Assembly (NCBI RefSeq): GCF_900091415.1
Contig: NZ_FMHU01000002.1
Span: 2,542,001-2,606,000 of the forward strand
Direction of reading: 5' to 3'
Source: Micromonospora inyonensis
GTDB lineage: Bacteria; Actinomycetota; Actinomycetes; Mycobacteriales; Micromonosporaceae
Length of the DNA stretch: 64,000 nucleotides
Shown here one piece after another: positions 51,555 to 60,555 of the stretch; within the stretch, counting starts at the first letter, position 1, and every line of letters begins with the position of its first letter. The notes under the pieces were generated by a model that ran no database searches, was not told the origin of the DNA, and was given only the letters and a program-made list of their open reading frames with translations. The position numbers and the translations under genes were made by a program.

Positions 51555-52436
51555 GTGCGGGAGATGCCCGGGACGAATGAAACGGCGAGGGTCGCGGTCG
51601 CCCAACTGCCATCAACCAAGGGAAACCCGGATGCGAACGTCGCACGTACGACCGCGACGATCAGACGCGCCGGCGCGGAGGGCAACCACCTGGTGGTGTT
51701 TCCGGAGTGCACCCTCAGCGGATACCTGTTCGACTCGCGGGAGGAGGCCCAACGGGCCGCCATCGGGATCGGCGATCCCCGGATCGGGCACCTCGTCCAG
51801 GCTTGTCGGGATGCGTCGACCATCGCCGTGGTCGGCTTCCTCGAAACCGACGGCACCCTGCTCTACAACTCAGCGGTGACACTGGGCCCGCAGGGGGTGC
51901 TGGGGATCTACCGCAAGCAGCATCTGCCGTACCTCGGCGCCGACCGGTTCGTGACGCCCGGTCGCGGCGACACCCCGCCCGTGGTGGAGACCCCGGCCGG
52001 AAACGTCGGCACGATGATCTGCTTCGACCTGCGCTTCCCCGAGGCGGCTCGGGTGCTCGCCCTGCGTGGCGCGGACATCATCGCGATCCCGACCAACTGG
52101 CCGCGGAACGCGACCATGCTCTCCGACCACGTCACCCGGGTCCGGGCCCTGGAGAACCTCGTCTACCTCGCCGTCGCCGACCGCGCCGACGAGGAGAACG
52201 GCACTCATTTCCACGGCCGGAGCCAGGTGGTCTCCCCGGCCGGGCAGGTTCTGGTCGACGCGGGCACGGACGAAGGGATCTTCAGCGCCGAGGTGGAGAT
52301 CGGCCAGGCCCGTAACAAGAAACTGGTGTTCGTTCCGGGAAGGTACGAACTCGAGATCTTCGCCAGACGCAGACCGGACCGGTACACCGACATCACCCGT
52401 CCGGTCCAGGGCGAGCGGGACCCGGACCGCGACTGA
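51555..52436 (+). CDS. Carbon-nitrogen hydrolase (nitrilase superfamily)
   Basis: This 293-residue protein has the E-K-C triad: E51 in VVFPECTLSGY, K121 in IYRKQHLPY and C156 in TMICFDLRFPE. The sequence is of the amidase/N-carbamoylase side of the superfamily rather than a true nitrilase, but the substrate is open. The start is the GTG at 51555; an ATG three codons on is possible. It is the first gene of the rightward operon of module C. Its presence implies an amide, carbamoyl or nitrile group on the substrate. Confidence 0.85.
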   Translation: MREMPGTNETARVAVAQLPSTKGNPDANVARTTATIRRAGAEGNHLVVFPECTLSGYLFDSREEAQRAAIGIGDPRIGHLVQACRDASTIAVVGFLETDGTLLYNSAVTLGPQGVLGIYRKQHLPYLGADRFVTPGRGDTPPVVETPAGNVGTMICFDLRFPEAARVLALRGADIIAIPTNWPRNATMLSDHVTRVRALENLVYLAVADRADEENGTHFHGRSQVVSPAGQVLVDAGTDEGIFSAEVEIGQARNKKLVFVPGRYELEIFARRRPDRYTDITRPVQGERDPDRD

Positions 52437-52475
52437 GGCCCGACGAAGCCAGGCGACCAGAGAAGGAGGGCGGCC

Positions 52476-53450
52476 GTGTGCGGACCTGAGTTCATCACCG
52501 AGACGACCCGACAGAAGATCGCGGCTTACGCCGCCGAGTTCCGGAAGGTGACCAGAAGTCCCTTCGGCGCCGACGACGAGATCGGCATGCTCAACCTGTT
52601 GTCCGTCGAATCCGCCCGTGAGGTCATGCGCCGCGCCGACGGCGGTGCCGCGATCGACCTGTCGGTGGACATGTTCGTGGGCATGCCCTCCTGGGTCAAG
52701 GCCGGTGACCCGCCCTTCCAACAGTGGATGACCCACACCCCCGCCGGTACGGTTCTCGACGACCTGACCGGGGCCGGCCGGGCCCAGAACGAACTGGTTT
52801 CCTACTCCGGCGACGCCGTGTCGATGTACACCCACACCGGGACGCACATCGACACGCTCAACCACTTCGGTTACCAGGGCGAGATCTGGAACGGATTCTC
52901 CGCCGCGCAGCACCTGAGTTCACGGCACTGGACCAGATGCGGAGCCGACAGGATCCCCCCGATCATCGGTCGGGGCGTGCTCTTCGACGTGGCCGCACTG
53001 CATGGCGTCGACATGCTGCCGGACAACTACGGCATTGGCGCCGACGACCTACGCAGCGCACTGAGAAGACAGCGGACCACCTTCCAGCCAGGGGACATCG
53101 CGCTGATCCGGACCGGTCGGATGACCCAGTGGCCCGATCCGCGGCGCTACATCGACAACAGCCCCGGACTGAACCTCGACGGCGCGCGGCTCCTCGCCCT
53201 GGCCGGGGCGGCAGTGATCGGCGGCGACAACTCCGCCCTCGAACAGATGCCGGCCAACGACCCGGAGAACTGGCAGGTGGTCCACACCTACCTGCTCGGG
53301 GAGGCCGGGGTGCCCATCATGGAGATCGTCGACTGTGAGCAGCTCGCTGCGGAGTCCCGCTACGAGTTCGCCTTCGTCGGGGCCTGCCTGAAGATCCGCG
53401 GCGCCACCGGCGCGCCGATGCGCCCCCTTGCCCTGCCACTGATCCGCTGA
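52476..53450 (+). CDS. Cyclase-family (kynurenine formamidase-like) metal hydrolase
   Basis: This 324-residue protein has the family motif HTGTHIDTLNHFG (about residues 119-131), preceded by a conserved GDAVSMYT strand, and GDIALIRTGR and GGDNSALEQMP later. PF04199 enzymes include kynurenine formamidase and isatin hydrolase and cleave formamides, lactams or lactones using a metal at HxGTHxD. AAGGAGG before the GTG at 52476 fixes the start. In module C it could open a lactone or lactam ring. Confidence 0.85.
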   Translation: MCGPEFITETTRQKIAAYAAEFRKVTRSPFGADDEIGMLNLLSVESAREVMRRADGGAAIDLSVDMFVGMPSWVKAGDPPFQQWMTHTPAGTVLDDLTGAGRAQNELVSYSGDAVSMYTHTGTHIDTLNHFGYQGEIWNGFSAAQHLSSRHWTRCGADRIPPIIGRGVLFDVAALHGVDMLPDNYGIGADDLRSALRRQRTTFQPGDIALIRTGRMTQWPDPRRYIDNSPGLNLDGARLLALAGAAVIGGDNSALEQMPANDPENWQVVHTYLLGEAGVPIMEIVDCEQLAAESRYEFAFVGACLKIRGATGAPMRPLALPLIR

Positions 53451-53507
53451 GCAACACGATCAGCCGGATTCCCACCGTCAATCATTTCGAGTAAGGCGAC
53501 CCCTGTC

Positions 53508-55202
53508 ATGCCCGAACAAGAGTTCACCTCTGCGGTCGACCGCAGCCGGACCGCCTACGGAGACGAGGGCTTCAGTCGCTTCCTGCGGCGCGCGTTCCTG
53601 GCTTCCCGCGGGTACGACGACATCGACCTCGACCGGCCCGTGGTCGGGATCGCCGTGACCACCTCCGACTACAACACCTGCCACCGGGACATGCCGGCCC
53701 TGCTCGAGGCCGTACGGCGGGGAGTCCTGGAGGCTGGCGGACTTCCATTGGACTTCCCCACCATCTCCCTCGGCGAGATCCTCACCTCGCCTACCTCCAT
53801 GCTGTTCCGGAACCTGATGGCGATGGACACCGAGGAGATGATCCGCGCCTTGCCGATGGACGCCGCTGTCCTGCTCGGTGGCTGCGACAAGACCGTCCCG
53901 GCCCAGCTGATGGCCGCCGCGTCGTCGGACAAGCCGGTCATGCTCGAAGTGGTCGGACCGATGATGACGGGCAGTTGGCGAGGGCAACGGATGGGCGCCT
54001 GCACCGACTGCCGCCGGTTGTGGGGTGAGCACCGGGCGGGAAACCTGACGTCCTCGGACGTGACCGAGGCCCGAAGCGAACTGGTCACGACAGCCGGCAC
54101 CTGCGCCGTCATGGGCACGGCTTCCACGATGGCCTGCATGGCGGAAACCCTCGGCATGATGCTGTCCGGTGGAGCCACCCCGGGGGCGTCGACCGGCGAG
54201 CGACTCCGTCACGGGGCCGCCACCGGACGACGCGCCGTCGAACTGGCCCGCCAGGGGGCGCCCGCGCCGCGACAGGTCCTCACCAGGGACGCGTTCGAGA
54301 ACGCCATCAAGGTTCTCGCCGCGCTCGGCGGCTCCACCAACGCGCTCGTGCACATGGTCGCCGTGGCCCGCCGGGCCGGAGTCGACCTGTCCCTCGCCGA
54401 CTTCGACACCATCGGCGCCAAGGTACCGCTGCTGGTCGACTGCAAACCGTCGGGCGCGAACTACATGGAGGACTTCCACCGCTCCGGTGGGCTTCCAGCC
54501 CTGCTCAAAGAGCTGGAACCACACCTGACGACATCGACGGTGGGTATCAGCGGACGCTCCCTGGCCGACCTGCTCACCGACACCGATCCCCGTGCCGACT
54601 GGCAGCACGTCATCCGACCGCTCGACGACCCCCTCGGGCCACCTGGGGCTCTCGCGGTACTGACCGGATCACTCGCCCCGAACGGCGCAGTGATCAAGAC
54701 CTCGGCGGCAAGCCCGTCCCTGATGCAGCACACCGGCCCGGCCTTCGTCGTCGACGCCGACCAGGACATCGCCTCCATCCTCGACGACCCTGACCTCGAC
54801 GTCACGCCCGACCACGTCCTCGTGCTGCGCTTCGCCGGACCGATCGCGGCGGGGATGCCGGAGGCCGGGGCCCTGCCGATCCCGGCCAAGCTGGCGCGGA
54901 GCGGCACACGGGACATGGTCAGGATCTCCGACGCGAGGATGAGCGGCACCTCGTACGGGACGGTTGTCCTGCACTGCGACCCCGAGGCCGCCGCCGGCGG
55001 GCCGCTCGCCGCCGTACGGAACGGTGACCTCATCCGGCTCGACATCCCCGCACGACGACTCGACCTGCTGGTGGATGAGGCGGAAGTCCAGCGACGCCTG
55101 GCCGATTTCACCCCTCCTCCACTGCCGGAGCGTGGCTGGCGACGGCTCTACGCGGAAACGGTCCTGCCCCCTAGCCAGGGCGCTGACCTTTCATTCTTGT
55201 AG
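53508..55202 (+). CDS. IlvD/Edd-family dehydratase, [2Fe-2S] sugar-acid dehydratase type
   Basis: This 564-residue dehydratase has cluster cysteines at C58 (YNTCHRD), C126 (GGCDKT) and C199 (TAGTCAVMGT), K128 next to the second, and the catalytic serine region DARMSGTSYGT near 478. The cysteine spacing matches L-arabinonate dehydratase-type enzymes with a [2Fe-2S] cluster, rather than the [4Fe-4S] phosphogluconate dehydratase. It should remove water from a pentonate- or hexonate-like acid to give a 2-keto-3-deoxy acid. It is the central enzyme of module C after SDR oxidation and ring opening. Confidence 0.9.
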   Translation: MPEQEFTSAVDRSRTAYGDEGFSRFLRRAFLASRGYDDIDLDRPVVGIAVTTSDYNTCHRDMPALLEAVRRGVLEAGGLPLDFPTISLGEILTSPTSMLFRNLMAMDTEEMIRALPMDAAVLLGGCDKTVPAQLMAAASSDKPVMLEVVGPMMTGSWRGQRMGACTDCRRLWGEHRAGNLTSSDVTEARSELVTTAGTCAVMGTASTMACMAETLGMMLSGGATPGASTGERLRHGAATGRRAVELARQGAPAPRQVLTRDAFENAIKVLAALGGSTNALVHMVAVARRAGVDLSLADFDTIGAKVPLLVDCKPSGANYMEDFHRSGGLPALLKELEPHLTTSTVGISGRSLADLLTDTDPRADWQHVIRPLDDPLGPPGALAVLTGSLAPNGAVIKTSAASPSLMQHTGPAFVVDADQDIASILDDPDLDVTPDHVLVLRFAGPIAAGMPEAGALPIPAKLARSGTRDMVRISDARMSGTSYGTVVLHCDPEAAAGGPLAAVRNGDLIRLDIPARRLDLLVDEAEVQRRLADFTPPPLPERGWRRLYAETVLPPSQGADLSFL

Positions 55203-55305
55203 GCTCCAGGCGAGGAATGTGGGGAACGATGGGATCGGCGACGTACCTGCGGACAGGGGGCCGCGAGGCTGTTGCACGCCGTGCCGACGGAAAGGGTGGG
55301 CGCGC

Positions 55306-56013
55306 GTGAAGCCACTGTCGGAGGATGCCTCGCTGACCGAACGGGTCTTCGAGCAGATCCGGGCTGCGATCATCTCCGGGGAACTGGCGCCCGGATCGCT
55401 GTACTCGGTAGTGGAGATCGCGAGTCAACTGGGCGTGTCGCGCACACCCGTACGCGAGGCGCTGTTGCAGTTCGCGGCCAACGGCATGGTCAGGTTCGAG
55501 CGCAGTCGTGGCGTACGAATCCTGGAACTCTCGGTCAAGGACATCGAGGAGATCTACTCGCTACGGCTGCTACTCGAGGCACCGTCGGCCTATCGCGCGG
55601 CGACCGAGATGAGCGATCGCGATCGCGCCGCCCTCAAGAAGGCGTTCGACGGCATGCGGAAGGCGTGCGACGCAGGCGACGAACGGCTCTTCCAACGACA
55701 CGACCTGGCGTTCCACGAGGCGATCGTCCGGGCGGCGGGCAACGAGCGGGTCGTCCAGGTGGTGGCCAACACGCGTTCCCAAATGCACGCGCTGGGCCTG
55801 TCGACGACGAAGACCCGCACCCTCGCTGACATCCTGGCCGTCCACGAGAAAATCTATGTCAACATCATGGCTCGCGACCCGGCTGGTGCCAGCGACGCCG
55901 TCCAGGATCATCTGATCGGTACGTTGACGATGCTGGTGCAGCAGTCGACCGACGACCCGTCGGCCGTCGAGAACTACCAGCCACCCGTCAGACCGGTGAG
56001 GATGCCTTCCTAA
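55306..56013 (+). CDS. GntR-family regulator with FCD effector domain
   Basis: This 235-residue protein has an N-terminal winged helix (about 8-75, SQLGVSRTPVREALLQFAANG) and a helical FCD domain (about 80-220) with the metal- or acid-binding histidines in FQRHDLAFHEAIVRAAGN and the late ILAVHEKI. AAAGGGTGG before the GTG at 55306 supports the start. It closes the rightward operon of module C and probably binds the palindromes at 51449 and 51499, with a sugar acid as likely inducer. Confidence 0.9.
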   Translation: MKPLSEDASLTERVFEQIRAAIISGELAPGSLYSVVEIASQLGVSRTPVREALLQFAANGMVRFERSRGVRILELSVKDIEEIYSLRLLLEAPSAYRAATEMSDRDRAALKKAFDGMRKACDAGDERLFQRHDLAFHEAIVRAAGNERVVQVVANTRSQMHALGLSTTKTRTLADILAVHEKIYVNIMARDPAGASDAVQDHLIGTLTMLVQQSTDDPSAVENYQPPVRPVRMPS

Positions 56014-56035
56014 ACCCGTGCAGCAGGTGAGCGGG

Positions 56036-56240
56036 CTACGGACGGGAGAGGCGATGCACGATCGGTGTGGTGGACTCGTACAGCGCGAGGTAGTCGGCGT
56101 AGAGCGGCTTCGTACCGGTCATGGTGCCGAGGGTCCGGCTCGATCGAACGCAGCAGGGGGTTCCATTCCGCGGTGTCTGACGCCGCGCCGGTCGCGGTCG
56201 CGGCCAGCATCGCGTCGCCGTACGCGGCCCCGGGCTGTAC
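56036..56240 (-). pseudogene. C-terminal remnant of an FGGY-family carbohydrate kinase
   Basis: On the minus strand, GAAYGDAMLAATATG and EWNPLLRSIEPDPRHHDRYEA match the end of xylulokinase/ribulokinase-type kinases. An extra C near 56112-56116 shifts the frame; after correction it reads ALYADYLALYESTTPIVHRL and a stop at 56036. The 5' part of the gene is gone, cut at 56240 by the IS. Module C may once have included this sugar kinase. Confidence 0.7.
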
Positions 56241-56537
56241 CGTGCCAGAACTCATCGCACATGCTGTGAGCTCGGTTTTCTCGGCTCGGCTGATGATCGC
56301 CGGGTATGGTCGTGCGGTTGCTGTACTTGGGGATGATCCGCCTGTTCAGCGGTTTGGGGCTACTGATCCGCAGCGACAAAGTGCTGCTGGTCGAGGTCCT
56401 CGCGCTGCGGCATGAGGTGGCGGTGCTGCGCCGCCAGGCTCGGGGCCGGCCGCGACTGTCCTGGCCGGACCGGGCGATCCTGTCCGCCCTGGCGCGCCTG
56501 CTGCCCCGCGGGATACGGGGACACCGAATCGTGTGCC
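56241..56537 (+). mobile_element. Truncated copy of the rve-type IS, left end only
   Basis: It starts with the IS left end CGTGCCAGAACTC at 56241, preceded by GTAC, and encodes the first 79 or so residues of the transposase from 56306 ([20 protein letters not shown]). It is interrupted at about 56537 by the left end of a second, complete copy. Confidence 0.75.
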
Positions 56538-57716
56538 GTGCCATAACTCGTCGCACATGCTGTGAGCCGGGAGTTCTCGGCTCGGGCTGATGATCTCTGG
56601 TATGACCGTGCGGATGCTGTACCTGGGAATGATCAGCCTGTTCAGCGGACTGGGGTTGTTGATCCGGGGCGACAGGGCGTTGCTGGTCGAGGTTCTCGCG
56701 CTGCGGCATGAGGTAGCGGTGCTCCGCCGGCAGGTTCCCGGCCGGCTGCGGCTGTCCTGGCCGGACCGGGCGGTCCTGTCCGCCCTGGCCCGCCTGCTGC
56801 CCCGCCGGATACGGGAACATCGGATCGTCACCCCGGCCACGTTGCTGAACTGGCACCGCCGCCTGGTACGACGCCACTGGACCTACCCCAACCGACCCGG
56901 CCGACCACCAGTCAGCGACGAGATCCGGGACATGGTGCTACGGCTGGCCAGAGAGAACCCGCGATGGGGACACCGCAGAATCCAAGGCGAACTACAGCGG
57001 CTCGGCCATCGGATCGGAGCGGGCACGATCCGACGGATCCTGGCCGGCTGGCGGGTCGGCCCGCCGCCCCGCCAGCCAGACACCAACTGGCGCACCTTCC
57101 TGCGCAACCAGGCCACTGGCCTTCTGCCCATCGACTTCTTTCACCTCGACACGATCCTGCTGCGGCGCCTGTACGCGCTGGTGGTCATGGAGGTGTCCAC
57201 CCGACGGGTCCACCTTCTTGGCGTCACCGCGCACCCCACTGGGCAGTGGGTGGTCCAGCAGGCCCGTAACCTCGCTATGGAGCTGGGCGAGCGTGCCAAC
57301 CGGTTCCGGTTTCTCATCCGCGACCGCGACGGCAAGTACACCGCCGCCTTCGATCACGTCTTCGCCGCTGAAGGCATCACCGTGGTCAAGACCCCGCCCC
57401 GCACCCCGCGGGCCAACTGCTTCATCGAGCGCTGGGGCCGCAGCCTCCGCGACGAATGCACCGACCACGTGTTGATCTACAACGAGCGGCACGCGCTGGC
57501 CGTAGTCGGCGAGTACGTCGACCATTTCAACGACCACCGGCCGCATCAAGGGCGGCAGCAGCGGCCACCCAACCACGACCCGGCCGCCATCATCCCCATG
57601 GACAAGCCCGTACGACGCCGACGACGACTCAGCGGGGTGATCAACGAGTACCACCGGGCGGCATGAAATGATCTTCAAAATGCCAGGTCAAAGCCACTGA
57701 ACGAGTTTTGGCACCG
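56537..57716 (+). mobile_element. Complete rve-type IS, related to the element at 40.2 kb
   Basis: The left end CGTGCCATAACTCGTCG (56537) and the inverse right end, ending near 57716 (ACGAGTTTTGGCACC), are imperfect inverted repeats 1.18 kb apart. GTAC follows the right end and also precedes the left end of the truncated copy at 56241, so the pair of copies together looks bracketed by a 4-bp GTAC target duplication. Confidence 0.75.
56602..57666 (+). CDS. Transposase with integrase core, intact copy
   Basis: This 354-residue transposase has an N-terminal helical part ([19 protein letters not shown]), an HTH-like [24 protein letters not shown] segment and an rve core with D in [11 protein letters not shown] in [13 protein letters not shown] and E in [12 protein letters not shown]. 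It ends with INEYHRAA, as does the broken copy encoded at 40220. The start at 56602 is chosen by comparison with the other two copies. Probably active. Confidence 0.9.
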   Translation: MTVRMLYLGMISLFSGLGLLIRGDRALLVEVLALRHEVAVLRRQVPGRLRLSWPDRAVLSALARLLPRRIREHRIVTPATLLNWHRRLVRRHWTYPNRPGRPPVSDEIRDMVLRLARENPRWGHRRIQGELQRLGHRIGAGTIRRILAGWRVGPPPRQPDTNWRTFLRNQATGLLPIDFFHLDTILLRRLYALVVMEVSTRRVHLLGVTAHPTGQWVVQQARNLAMELGERANRFRFLIRDRDGKYTAAFDHVFAAEGITVVKTPPRTPRANCFIERWGRSLRDECTDHVLIYNERHALAVVGEYVDHFNDHRPHQGRQQRPPNHDPAAIIPMDKPVRRRRRLSGVINEYHRAA

Positions 57717-58045
57717 TACAAGATCGGGTGTCCCAGCGGTAGAGCGTACGGGCGCGGCGGATGAGTTGACCGACTGTGATGATTGCTGCGGCCAGGTACA
57801 GGTAGAAGTCGATGATGTTGGCGTTGCGGTCGGTGCAGCGGTGGATCGTGCCGAATCCGTTCATCCACGAGTTCGTCCGCTCGACCGCCCAGCGCTTGCC
57901 GACCTGGACCGGGGCGGGGATGCCCTTGCGCGCGATGTCGGGGTCGAAGCCCAGCTCGGCGAGGAGGTCCCGGCTCGGGTCGTTGTCGTAGGCGCGATCC
58001 AGATGCGCGGTGACCTGCTCGGGCCAGTGATGGCGCAGTTGGCGG
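57717..58045 (-). pseudogene. C-terminal half of an IS5-type transposase
   Basis: The minus strand encodes TAHLDRAYDNDPSRDLLAELG, GKRWAVERTNSWMNGFG and IIDFYLYLAAAIITVGQLI, the second half of an IS5-family (IS1647-like) transposase with the late E in VERTNSW. The N-terminal half is missing and no inverted repeat was found. Confidence 0.7.
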
Positions 58046-58055
58046 CTGCACGCGG

Positions 58056-58148
58056 CGGGCCACCGACATCCTCGAAGCGGTCAACGACGTCCCGTCGATC
58101 CGGCACACGGAGCGGGTGCGGGCCCAGCTCGGCGAGCCTATCAGGTGA
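58056..58148 (+). pseudogene. C-terminal tail of a lost gene, possibly an XRE/TPR-type regulator
   Basis: Thirty codons read RATDILEAVNDVPSIRHTERV and then RAQLGEPIR with a stop at 58146, overlapping the end of the LuxR gene on the other strand. The pattern resembles the end of actinobacterial helix-turn-helix proteins with TPR repeats. The rest of the gene seems removed by the IS5-type element. The assignment is weak. Confidence 0.3.
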
Positions 58149-58899
58149 CCGGGTCGACGCCGGAGCGGCGACGCTGCACCAACCCGAGGGTGATCGCCTT
58201 CAGGGTCAGCTCGGCCTTGTTCCCGACGTCGAGCTTCGACCTGATCCGGGCGACGTAGGTGTTCACCGTGGCCTCGGAGATGCCCAGCCTGCGGGCCGTC
58301 TGGGCATGCGTCAGGCCTTGGGCGATCAGCTCCAGGGTCGCCGCCTCCCGGGGAGCGAGCGCGGGCCGGCGGGGCGCCCGGGAACGTGTCCGGTCCCGGC
58401 CCGGCCCGGGACCCGGCGCGCAGGCCGGGCCCCCGCCGCCGGCCGCCCCCCGACCGCCGGTGACCGCGCTGCCGGACCGGCCGCCGCCGACCGGGCGCTC
58501 CGGGACGGGGCCGTCCGCGTCGGCGCGGAGCCGGGCGGCGAGCATCGGGCACAGGTAGAACCCGCCGGTCGCGGTGACGTTGAGGGCGATCCGCATCTGC
58601 GTACGCTCGGTCGCGGTGCTCACCACCGAGCGGGCGCCGGCCCGGATCGCCTCCAGCGTCGTGGCCTTCGTCGACTCCGGCATCATCACCAGGGTCGGGT
58701 GTCGGGCGCAGGACCACCGGACCACCTGCGGCAGCGGGTCGACCAGGACCACGACCATGTCGGGGCCCCCGCCGGCTGCGGTCACCTCGCTCGCCGTGTC
58801 GACGGTGAGCAGGCACCGGACCAGGTCATTGCCGTCGATCAGCTGGTGCACCCCGCGCCGGGCCAGCGGCTCGGACACCACCACACACACGTCGTACAT
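58141..58899 (-). CDS. LuxR-type regulator with degenerate receiver-like domain (first of a tandem pair)
   Basis: The protein has 252 residues. The N-terminal 125 residues look like a receiver fold ([29 protein letters not shown]) but lack the normal acidic pocket and a clear phosphorylation context. A glycine/proline/arginine-rich linker follows (about 130-170). The LuxR helix-turn-helix (about 180-240) has [20 protein letters not shown] and [27 protein letters not shown] precedes the ATG at 58899. It is 74 bp from a shorter paralogue upstream. It is probably a local regulator, perhaps of the tail-like cluster to its right. Confidence 0.8.
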   Translation of the reverse strand: MYDVCVVVSEPLARRGVHQLIDGNDLVRCLLTVDTASEVTAAGGGPDMVVVLVDPLPQVVRWSCARHPTLVMMPESTKATTLEAIRAGARSVVSTATERTQMRIALNVTATGGFYLCPMLAARLRADADGPVPERPVGGGRSGSAVTGGRGAAGGGGPACAPGPGPGRDRTRSRAPRRPALAPREAATLELIAQGLTHAQTARRLGISEATVNTYVARIRSKLDVGNKAELTLKAITLGLVQRRRSGVDPVT

Positions 58900-58973
58900 C
58901 CGCCCACCTCTCGGTGAGCAGTCAACTACGGAATGGGTGGCGGGGCGAGGCGAGAAGACCGGCAAAAGTGTCG

Positions 58974-59489
58974 TCACACCGACAGATGGCCGAGTTCGAC
59001 CGCGCGCAGGGTCAGCTCGGCCTTGTTGGCGGCGCCGAGCTTGCGGCGCAGCCGCTTCGCGTACGTGTTGATGGTCTGTTCCGTGACTCCGAGGCGGTGT
59101 GCGGCCTGCCGGTGGGTGAGGCCCTGGGCGATGCACCGGAGCGTCTCCACTTCCCGGGGGCCCAGGGACGCCGGGTCTCCCCGGCCGTCGCCGTCCGGCC
59201 GGCCGCCGACCGACGCGGCCACGCTCCGCGACAGGTACGACCCGCCGGTGAGCACCGCCGACCGGGCCAGATCCAGCTCGTCGGTGCCGTCGCCGTCCCG
59301 TAGGACGGCCCGGACCCCGGCGGCGAGCAGCGCCAACGGGGCGACCGTCGTCTCGTGGGGCAACACGAGGAGGACCAGCCCGTCGGCGGTAAGGTCGGCC
59401 AGCTCCGGCCAACGTTCGCCGGCCAGGTGGTCCCACCGAACCACGACCGGCATGGGTCCACCGACTTCGGGCGGGTCGACGGTCGACAT
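58974..59489 (-). CDS. LuxR-type regulator (second of the pair)
   Basis: This 171-residue protein has a short receiver-like part (about 1-90, with LVLLVLPHE and [13 protein letters not shown]) and a LuxR HTH (about 105-165): [20 protein letters not shown] and [17 protein letters not shown]. The HTH closely resembles that of the neighbour, so the two arose by duplication. The start is the ATG at 59489. Like its neighbour it lacks a full phospho-acceptor domain. Confidence 0.8.
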   Translation of the reverse strand: MSTVDPPEVGGPMPVVVRWDHLAGERWPELADLTADGLVLLVLPHETTVAPLALLAAGVRAVLRDGDGTDELDLARSAVLTGGSYLSRSVAASVGGRPDGDGRGDPASLGPREVETLRCIAQGLTHRQAAHRLGVTEQTINTYAKRLRRKLGAANKAELTLRAVELGHLSV

Positions 59490-59760
59490 CAGGTCGCTCC
59501 TGGAAGGATGAGTGCCCGAACCCCCAGCGTGTACCGAACGCTACCGATGGTAGTTGCCACGGAAGTCCCCGAATTGATGGCTGTTCATGTCCCCCGACGG
59601 CCGAGCAGAATCTCCGGCGCGACGTGGGTCGCTCACCTCCCCAGCACAAGCGGTCCCGCCTGCGCCGTGACCGCGCCGACACCGGCGCGGCCCGGTGCTG
59701 GCTTCTGGTCGCGGACCGGCAACGGCCCGCGTTGTCGTGGCGACAAGGGAGACAGATCAC

Positions 59761-60555
59761 ATGATTTCGAGGGATCGTCCGGCAGCCGCCTCCGAAGGGC
59801 GCCGGTACCTGCGGTTGCGCTGCTTCGGCGGGTTCCGGCTGGAGCCGGACGGCGTCCCGGTGGACTGGTCGGGCGTGCGCCCCCGGATCCGGACCCTGAT
59901 GCGTTACCTCGCGGCGGAGGCCGGTCAGCCGGTACACCGGGAGCGGATCACGGCGGCGCTCTGGCCGGGGCTGCCGGACCGGGCCGCGGTCAACAACCTG
60001 CACGTCGGCGTCTCGACGCTGCGTACCTTCCTGGAGCCCGGCGTGGCCCGGGGCGCGTCCCGGTTCATCGTCCGCGACGGGTCGTCGTACCGGTTGGACG
60101 TGGGGGCGGGCGGTGTCTGTGACGTGTCGGCTTTCGAAGCGGCGCTGGCCGCCGTTCGGCGGGCCCGGTCGACCGGCGAGGACGCGGCTGCGGTCGCGGC
60201 GCTCCGTGGCGCGCTCGACCACTACACCGGTGACCTGCTGCCCGAGGACGGACCAGCCGATTGGGTGCTCGCCGGCCGGGACCGACACCGGACCCGAGCG
60301 ACGGAGGCGGCGGTGCTGCTCGCCAGGCTGGAGCTGAACCGGGGACGGGCCCGGGCCGCGGCGACGGCGGCCCGGCGGGCGCTGGAGCTGGACGGTTACC
60401 ACGACGACGGATGGCGGCTACTGGTCACCGCGCAGCGCCGGGCCGGCGACGTGGCGGCGTCCCAACGCAGCCAGCAGACGTACGAGCGGATGCTCCGCTC
60501 GCTCGGCGTCGCCCGGCCGGCCGACACCCGACCCGTACACGTCACGGCCGCCTGA
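59761..60555 (+). CDS. SARP/BTAD-type transcriptional regulator
   Basis: This 264-residue protein has an OmpR-type winged helix (about 15-110: [56 protein letters not shown]). A bacterial transcriptional activation domain follows (about 120-255), made of TPR-like helices with the typical [10 protein letters not shown] and [25 protein letters not shown] before the ATG at 59761 supports the start. It is divergent from the LuxR pair, and its 3' end overlaps the converging discoidin gene by 14 bp. Confidence 0.85.
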   Translation: MISRDRPAAASEGRRYLRLRCFGGFRLEPDGVPVDWSGVRPRIRTLMRYLAAEAGQPVHRERITAALWPGLPDRAAVNNLHVGVSTLRTFLEPGVARGASRFIVRDGSSYRLDVGAGGVCDVSAFEAALAAVRRARSTGEDAAAVAALRGALDHYTGDLLPEDGPADWVLAGRDRHRTRATEAAVLLARLELNRGRARAAATAARRALELDGYHDDGWRLLVTAQRRAGDVAASQRSQQTYERMLRSLGVARPADTRPVHVTAA

